Assembly: GCA_026003075.1 (NCBI GenBank)
Contig: BPGO01000007.1
Location: 62,001-126,000, forward strand
Length of the DNA: 64,000 bases
Source of the DNA: Fimbriimonadales bacterium
Lineage (GTDB): Bacteria; Armatimonadota; Fimbriimonadia; Fimbriimonadales; GBS-DC
Direction: 5' to 3'
Below, piece by piece: positions 58,344 through 64,000 of this stretch. Under the pieces are notes generated by a model, which was not told the DNA's origin, ran no database searches, and saw only the letters and a list, made by a program, of their open reading frames with translations. Position numbers and translations under genes: made by a program. Within the stretch, counting starts at the first letter, position 1, and every line of letters starts with the position of its first letter.

Positions 58344-59570
58344 ATGAGGCGCAACTACGGCGCGAACGACACGATCCGAATCGCGATTATCGGGTGCGGC
58401 GGCATCGGACGCCATCATTACAGGCAGTTTGACCGTCTCCGCGGGCAGTGCGAGATTGTGGCGGCGTGTGATGTGTACCAAAAGCAACTGGACGAGTTTC
58501 TTCAGTTAACGGGACGCAGCGATATTGAGCCCTATCGTGATTATCGGCGCATTTTGGAGCGCAAGGACATCGACGCGGTGGTGGTCGCCACGCCCGACCA
58601 CTGGCACGCCAAAATCACGATCGACGCGTGTGAGGCGGGCAAGCATGTGTTTTGCGAAAAGCCTGCCATGCATAACATCGCCGAAGGGCTGGCGATGGTT
58701 CACGCAGCGCGGGAACATAAACGCACGGTTGCCATCGGGTTGCAACAGCGCAGCGGGGAGCATTTCAAAGAGGCGGTGAACATCGTGCGCTCGGGACGGC
58801 TGGGCAAAATCACCACCGTTCACTGCTGGAATGTGGGCAACGAGACGCCCAACGGCATCGGCAACCCACCCGATAGCGACCCACCCCCAGGACTGGACTG
58901 GGACTTCTGGCTCGGACCTGCGCCCAAACGCCCCTATAACCCGAACCGTTGTCTCTATAACTTCCGCTGGTTCTGGGACTACGCAGGGGGTAAAGTGGCG
59001 GACTGGGGCGTTCACCTGATCGATATCGCGCTTTGGGCAATGGGCGAACACAACCCCATCGAAGTCGCCGCCTACGGGGGCAAATTTGCCCTCAATGACA
59101 ATCGCGAAACGCCCGATACGGTCGATTGCCTCTGGAAGTTCAAGGATTGGACACTCGTCTATACGCATCGCGCGGGCAGCGACTACCCCTTGTACGGGCG
59201 TGGTTACGGCACGATGTTTTTCGGCACGAACGGGAGCCTCTATGTGAGCCGTGAGGGACTGGAGATACATCCCGATAAAGAGCGCATCCCTGCCTACAAG
59301 CGTGGCGGCTCGGCGCAGAGTGAACCCCATGCGGAGAACTTTCTGGCAGCCATCCGCGAGGGCGTTCCGCTCGCCGTCGATGTGCTGACGGGCGTGCGCT
59401 CTACGATTGTACCCCTGCTGGGCAATATCGCCTATCGCGTCGGGCGCAGTATCCGATGGGATGCCCAGCGAGCGCAGATTGTGGGCGACCGCGAGGCGAA
59501 CGCGCTGCTCAGTCGCAACTGGCGCGCTCCGTGGGGCATACCGAAACGCTACATTAAACCGATTGAGTAG
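58344..59570 (+). CDS. Gfo/Idh/MocA family oxidoreductase
   Basis: IRIAIIGCGGIGRHHYRQF, VFCEKPAMHNIAEG, GGKVADWGVHLIDIALWAMG. Confidence 0.94.
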   Translation: MRRNYGANDTIRIAIIGCGGIGRHHYRQFDRLRGQCEIVAACDVYQKQLDEFLQLTGRSDIEPYRDYRRILERKDIDAVVVATPDHWHAKITIDACEAGKHVFCEKPAMHNIAEGLAMVHAAREHKRTVAIGLQQRSGEHFKEAVNIVRSGRLGKITTVHCWNVGNETPNGIGNPPDSDPPPGLDWDFWLGPAPKRPYNPNRCLYNFRWFWDYAGGKVADWGVHLIDIALWAMGEHNPIEVAAYGGKFALNDNRETPDTVDCLWKFKDWTLVYTHRAGSDYPLYGRGYGTMFFGTNGSLYVSREGLEIHPDKERIPAYKRGGSAQSEPHAENFLAAIREGVPLAVDVLTGVRSTIVPLLGNIAYRVGRSIRWDAQRAQIVGDREANALLSRNWRAPWGIPKRYIKPIE

Positions 59571-59579
59571 GGCAGCGGG

Positions 59580-59900
59580 TTAGCCGCCCAACTCGCGTGC
59601 GAGCCACTCGGCGAACCCCTCGTTGACACTGGCGAGGGGGAGTTCGCCGATGAACTGCGTGTAGGTGATATGCCGACGCACTACCTGCTCTATCTGCTCG
59701 CGAGCACCCGCGCGCGCTTTGACAATCAGCACGATCTCGGATTCCTGGTGAATTGCGCCCTCCCAAAGATAGGCGCAGGTAATGGGGAACCAGTTCGTGC
59801 AAACGGCGATGTTCTCGCGCAGCAGGTCATAGGCGACCCTCTGCGCCTCCTCAAGCGTGCTAAAAGTCAGGTAGTAAAGCGCAATCGGTTCTGGCTGCAT
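59580..59900 (-). CDS. cutA: Divalent-cation tolerance protein CutA
   Basis: EAQRVAYDLLRENIAVCTNWFPITCAYLWEGAIHQESEIVLIVKA. Confidence 0.9.
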   Translation of the reverse strand: MQPEPIALYYLTFSTLEEAQRVAYDLLRENIAVCTNWFPITCAYLWEGAIHQESEIVLIVKARAGAREQIEQVVRRHITYTQFIGELPLASVNEGFAEWLARELGG

Positions 59901-59934
59901 AGATTATCCGTTCACGGACATCGCATGTCTCCGA

Positions 59935-61248
59935 CTACCGCCGTGTTGACCGACCGCCCCGTACCATACGCTCCACTTCGTTCGGCTCGCGGGGCAGGGC
60001 GCGACTTAGATTCTCAACGCCCGACTCCGTCACCAGGTAGTCGTCCTCGATGCGAATCCCAATTCCCTCGGCAGGGATATACAAGCCCGGTTCGATTGTG
60101 AACACCATGCCGGGCTTGAGAGGGATGTTCGGGTCAAGGTCGTGTACATCCATGCCGAGCATGTGCGACAAGCCATGCACGAAGAACCGATCCAGCGTTT
60201 GCTCGTTGCCGTTCTCGTCTTTGGCGCGGAGTTTATGATTGCGGAAGAATTCCACCACTTTCTGATGCAGTTGTCCCAATGTGATGCCGGGCTTGGCTTC
60301 TTTTTCGGCGTACTTCATCGCGTCCAGCACAGCGACATAGAGTTCGCGTTGTCGTGGGGTGAACTTGCCTGATGCGGGGTAGGTACGGGTGATGTCGGCG
60401 GTGTAGTAGGAGTATTCCGCGCCGATGTCCACCAACACGAGTTCATGCGGCTGTACGCGCCGTTTGTTCGCGTTGTAGTGCAAGATGCATGCGTTCGGTC
60501 CAGAGCCGATAATCATCGGGTAGCCCTCGCGTTCGGAGCCATGTCGTCGGAAGGCTTCCTGCGCTGCGCCTTCCAGTTCATATTCGTAAACACCGGGCGC
60601 GAGCCGAGCAGCAAGAGCGCGATGCCCGGCAATGCTTGCCTGGATCGCCTTGCGCATAAGGGCAATCTCGGCAGGCGATTTCACAACGCGCATCTGCGCC
60701 ATGAGGCGCTCCACGCCGCTGATTTGGGCTTCTGGATTTGCCTCCCGCAGGGTGTCTGCCAGAGCGGTACGCGCAGGGCGATTCACCAGCACGCGCGGAT
60801 GCGTTTTCAGGGCTTCCGCAAGAAACTCCCGCAACGCGCCGCGCTCGCGAATATCCTCGATACCCGACTCACGGCGTGTCTGTTCATTCGGTTCGGGTTG
60901 CGGCCCCTCAAAGAGGCGCGACATCCGCGATTGGCGCGGCAGGAACAGCACCGCCTCGTGCCCCAGTGGGCTGCCCTCTGGTAAAATCACCAGCACGCCG
61001 TTTACTGCCTCCAGCCCTGTCAGATACATAAAGTTGCTGTCTTGACGGAACCGCAGTCGCGTAGGGGGGCTACTCTCACTGGCGAAAATCGCGATTTGGT
61101 CGCTTTCCAGCATCTGGCTCAGTTGGGCACGCCGCTGCGCGTATTCGCTGAGCGGGATGCCCCACAGCGTCGGCGCGTCTGCCACGGCATACAGGCTGCT
61201 CGTCAACAGGATTAGCCACAGTGTCCATCCAAACGAAGCGCGTCGCAT
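59935..61248 (-). CDS. Xaa-Pro aminopeptidase (M24)
   Basis: SNFMYLTG, LVLVDIGAEYSYYTADITRTYPASG, HGLSHMLGMDVHD, GMVFTIEPGLYIP. Confidence 0.94.
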   Translation of the reverse strand: MRRASFGWTLWLILLTSSLYAVADAPTLWGIPLSEYAQRRAQLSQMLESDQIAIFASESSPPTRLRFRQDSNFMYLTGLEAVNGVLVILPEGSPLGHEAVLFLPRQSRMSRLFEGPQPEPNEQTRRESGIEDIRERGALREFLAEALKTHPRVLVNRPARTALADTLREANPEAQISGVERLMAQMRVVKSPAEIALMRKAIQASIAGHRALAARLAPGVYEYELEGAAQEAFRRHGSEREGYPMIIGSGPNACILHYNANKRRVQPHELVLVDIGAEYSYYTADITRTYPASGKFTPRQRELYVAVLDAMKYAEKEAKPGITLGQLHQKVVEFFRNHKLRAKDENGNEQTLDRFFVHGLSHMLGMDVHDLDPNIPLKPGMVFTIEPGLYIPAEGIGIRIEDDYLVTESGVENLSRALPREPNEVERMVRGGRSTRR

Positions 61249-61353
61249 ACCTTACAGTGTACCTGGTGTGCAAGGGGAGAACGCACCTACCTGCACGGGG
61301 TATAATAACAGTCTACAAACACGCTGCAGCGACGGCATCTGAGGGGATCGAGC

Positions 61354-61821
61354 ATGACCGAGATACTCATCACGCCAGAAGGTTACGATCGGCTCAAGCG
61401 CGAGTTGGAGGAACTGAAAACCGTTAAGCGCCGCGAAATCGTGGAGCGCATCAAAGCGGCGCGCGCGTTAGGCGACCTGAGCGAGAATTTTGACTATCAG
61501 GACGCCAAGCGGCAGCAGGCGTTCCTGGAAGGGCGTATCAAGGATTTGGAAACTGTGCTGAGCCGCGCGAAAGTCGTGCCCCGCCCCGACAATGCCAGCG
61601 AAATTGTCCATTTGGGCAGCAAAGTCACTCTCTACGACCTCGAGACAAACAAAGAACGCACCATCACGATTGTCGGTTCGTTTGAAGCCGACCCGTTGCA
61701 AGATATGATTTCCATTCTCTCGCCTCTGGGCGAGGCGTTGCTGGGCAGGGCGGTGAACGAGGAGGTTGTGGTCAATACCCCTAAAGGCGAAGTACGCTAC
61801 CGAGTTGTGCGCATTGAGTAG
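61354..61821 (+). CDS. greA: Transcription elongation factor GreA
   Basis: ITPEGYDRLKRELEELKTVKRREIVERIKAARALGDLSENFDYQDAKRQQAFLEGRI. Confidence 0.96.
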   Translation: MTEILITPEGYDRLKRELEELKTVKRREIVERIKAARALGDLSENFDYQDAKRQQAFLEGRIKDLETVLSRAKVVPRPDNASEIVHLGSKVTLYDLETNKERTITIVGSFEADPLQDMISILSPLGEALLGRAVNEEVVVNTPKGEVRYRVVRIE

Positions 61822-61868
61822 CAGGAATCGATCGGGACACGCCGAACCGTTTCCATAGGAGGCGGACT

Positions 61869-62108
61869 ATGGCACGCGTAACTTTGCTGATTGGTTTGAC
61901 GAACGGGCAAGAGATCGACTGCCCCATCAACTCGCGCGACGAGGCGCAGCAAGTGATTGAGGAACTGCGCCGTTCCGATGACTTGGTGAACCTGCCGGGA
62001 ATCTGTTATATCCGTGCTTCTGGCTCTTCCGAGCTGGGCGCACGGGGGGTGGTGGCGGTACACCCACATCAGGTGGTCTATACGCAGATCTTAGGCGTCG
62101 ATGAGTAG
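61869..62108 (+). CDS. Small uncharacterised protein
   Basis: 79 aa with SD aggaggcgg. Confidence 0.6.
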   Translation: MARVTLLIGLTNGQEIDCPINSRDEAQQVIEELRRSDDLVNLPGICYIRASGSSELGARGVVAVHPHQVVYTQILGVDE

Positions 62109-62147
62109 CATCGGGACACTCTGCCGTGAGGTGGGGCAGGGCAGACA

Positions 62148-64000
62148 CTAATGCCCTGCCCTGCGCAGTTGACACCAAAGGCGCCACAGGTCTGCAAGGG
62201 CGCGCCCATAACGCTCCCATCCGTAGCGTGACTGCCCGTGCGCACGGGGACGATGTTGCACTTCTAATTCCGCCACCTGGTAGCCGAGCCGGTAGGCAAT
62301 CAGCGGCAGATACCGATGATAATCGCGCTCTAACCATGGGATAAGTGCTTGCACCACCTCACGCCGCATGCCCTTGAACCCGCAGTTCGCATCGTGCAGG
62401 GGCAAGCCGAAGAGCCAGCGCAACCCTGTGTTAAACACGCGCGACGCCCACACCTTAAGAAGCGGGTCCCGCCGCTGCTTGCGCCAGCCGACGACCATAT
62501 CCGCCGCACCCGACTGTAGAATCCGAAGCATCGGCGCTACCGCTTCGGGGTTCTCCTGTAAATCGGCGTCGAGGGTGAACAGATATTCGCCCTGCGCGGC
62601 GTTGAAGCCGGTTCGGTACGCGGCGGTTTTGCCCTGCTTGGTGGGATGACGCAGGGGGATCAGGCGCGGTTCGGATTGGTGTGCGGTCTGCAGATACTCC
62701 CAACTCCCGTCCTCACTGCCGTCGTCCACCAAAATCATCTCCCACGCTTGATGGGTTGCCTCTAAGGCGCACTTGCACTGCCGAACCAGTTCGGGCAGGT
62801 TCGCGCGTTCGTTATGGAGGGGCACAATCAGGCTCAGCGTGGGGGGGGTCCATCGGTAGGCTCGCGTTACCTCCAGAGGGGTCTCATAGTCCCGTGTGAA
62901 GCGGAAGGGCGCGTTCGTGCGGATCAGTGCGTAGTAGGCTGCGCCTTCGAAGTCCATCGTGCGCAACGGCACAAACGGCTTCTCCTCGCGCGCACTCAGG
63001 AGCATCGCGTTGCGCTCGAAATCGGGGGGCATTTTGCCTTTGTAGACGCGCTGAGGCACGAGGATCACATCCCCGCGCTGTAGCCCTTCACCTGTAGGCA
63101 ACAGCTTGCGGAAGCCGTGCTGCTCGGCGTAGAACATCCAGCCCCACGACCCTGCATACCATACGCGCTCACCCGCGAACAGTTCAGCGAACTCGCTGGC
63201 GATACGCTTATAGCGGACGGCGTAGTCGTAATCCGCGGCGATCACCATCAGGCTCAACAGCCCTTGAAGTAGTAGCAGGAATGGGCGCTTGCCCACCCGC
63301 GGCGTCAACAGCAGCACGATCGGGGGCAAGGCATACAACAAGTGGCGCATCGCTTGGAAGGGCACGCCCCACACGGCGGCAATCAGCGCCGCCGCCAGCC
63401 AAACACGCAAAAAGGAGTCGGAGCGATTCTCTTCGCGTGGGGAAACCAGCAGCACCGTTCCCAACAGGGCGCCGCCACACACCAGCCAAAACAGCGTCTG
63501 CGCGTAAATCGGTCGCCCCTCGAAGAGCGCGAGATGCCAGTAGATTAGCCCGCCGCAAGTGAACCCCATGAGCGCGGTTTTCCACAGCCAGCCTTGTCCC
63601 AGAGCTTCACGCCAGCGAGGAAGCAGTCCCCACAGGAGCAGTGTGCTTGCGCCCAAACCCACCACGCCAGGTAAAAACTTCGCCTCCCACGGCGCACTGC
63701 CCCTACGCTCCTGCCATAAATAGAGCAGATGTACCTCTCCGTCCGCCCACAGGTTCATTGCAGACCAGAGCGTTAAGGGCAGCATTGCGATGAGCAGCCA
63801 TCCTGCCTGTCGCCACGCACGCCGCTGCAGGGCATAAACCAGCGCGAGCGGTATCCAAAACAGCGCCGTATATTTCGCCAGCCCACTGAGTCCACCCAGT
63901 AGTGCGCCCGCTATCAACCATCGCCGACTGCCCTGCGCCAACCCCTCCACCCAACATGCCAACCCGCTCACAAACAGGGCAAATGCAGGCACATCGCGCA
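62148..64000 (-). CDS. Membrane glycosyltransferase (PMT/GT39-like) fused to GT2 domain, N-terminus beyond window
   Basis: Multi-TM N-terminal half (frame open to window end, RDVPAFALFVSGL...) and C-terminal SLIVPLHNERANLPELV...ILVDDGSEDGS...TLDADLQENPE...GWRKQRRDP. Confidence 0.88.
   Translation of the reverse strand, partial: RDVPAFALFVSGLACWVEGLAQGSRRWLIAGALLGGLSGLAKYTALFWIPLALVYALQRRAWRQAGWLLIAMLPLTLWSAMNLWADGEVHLLYLWQERRGSAPWEAKFLPGVVGLGASTLLLWGLLPRWREALGQGWLWKTALMGFTCGGLIYWHLALFEGRPIYAQTLFWLVCGGALLGTVLLVSPREENRSDSFLRVWLAAALIAAVWGVPFQAMRHLLYALPPIVLLLTPRVGKRPFLLLLQGLLSLMVIAADYDYAVRYKRIASEFAELFAGERVWYAGSWGWMFYAEQHGFRKLLPTGEGLQRGDVILVPQRVYKGKMPPDFERNAMLLSAREEKPFVPLRTMDFEGAAYYALIRTNAPFRFTRDYETPLEVTRAYRWTPPTLSLIVPLHNERANLPELVRQCKCALEATHQAWEMILVDDGSEDGSWEYLQTAHQSEPRLIPLRHPTKQGKTAAYRTGFNAAQGEYLFTLDADLQENPEAVAPMLRILQSGAADMVVGWRKQRRDPLLKVWASRVFNTGLRWLFGLPLHDANCGFKGMRREVVQALIPWLERDYHRYLPLIAYRLGYQVAELEVQHRPRAHGQSRYGWERYGRALADLWRLWCQLRRAGH

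Overview
This 64-kb, fairly GC-rich bacterial chromosome window looks like a thermophile-type genome, possibly Armatimonadota. That placement is an impression from protein style and was not tested. Main contents: (1) at the left edge, the 3' part of a type III CRISPR-like RAMP operon, followed by a small ORF, a 431-aa ORF with a HEPN-like R-N-x3-H motif, and a 2-TM/SAVED-like protein split by a one-base frameshift; (2) a flagellar operon flgB-flgC-fliE-fliF-fliG-fliH on the minus strand; (3) metabolic and housekeeping genes (MmgE/PrpD, MiaB, SDR, P-type ATPase, GalT, FadN-like, SufS/SufU, two uracil-DNA glycosylases, SucD, PntB, AsnS, GreA, PepP and others); (4) a small phage-morphogenesis-like island; (5) an RHS/YD-repeat locus with two further partial copies of the RHS core, several unknown downstream ORFs, and a G11 tract that separates the signal-peptide start from the rest of the RHS frame; (6) an exopolysaccharide/exosortase cluster; (7) a coiled-coil ORF with ten 42-bp tandem repeats; (8) one tRNA-Asn(GTT). 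The top candidates for new biology are the RAMP + HEPN-motif + TM-SAVED cassette, the G11 switch in the RHS gene, and a recurring GGTAYAAT-type box 6-9 nt upstream of many start codons that suggests leaderless mRNAs. All assignments come from reading the sequence. No database search or alignment was run.
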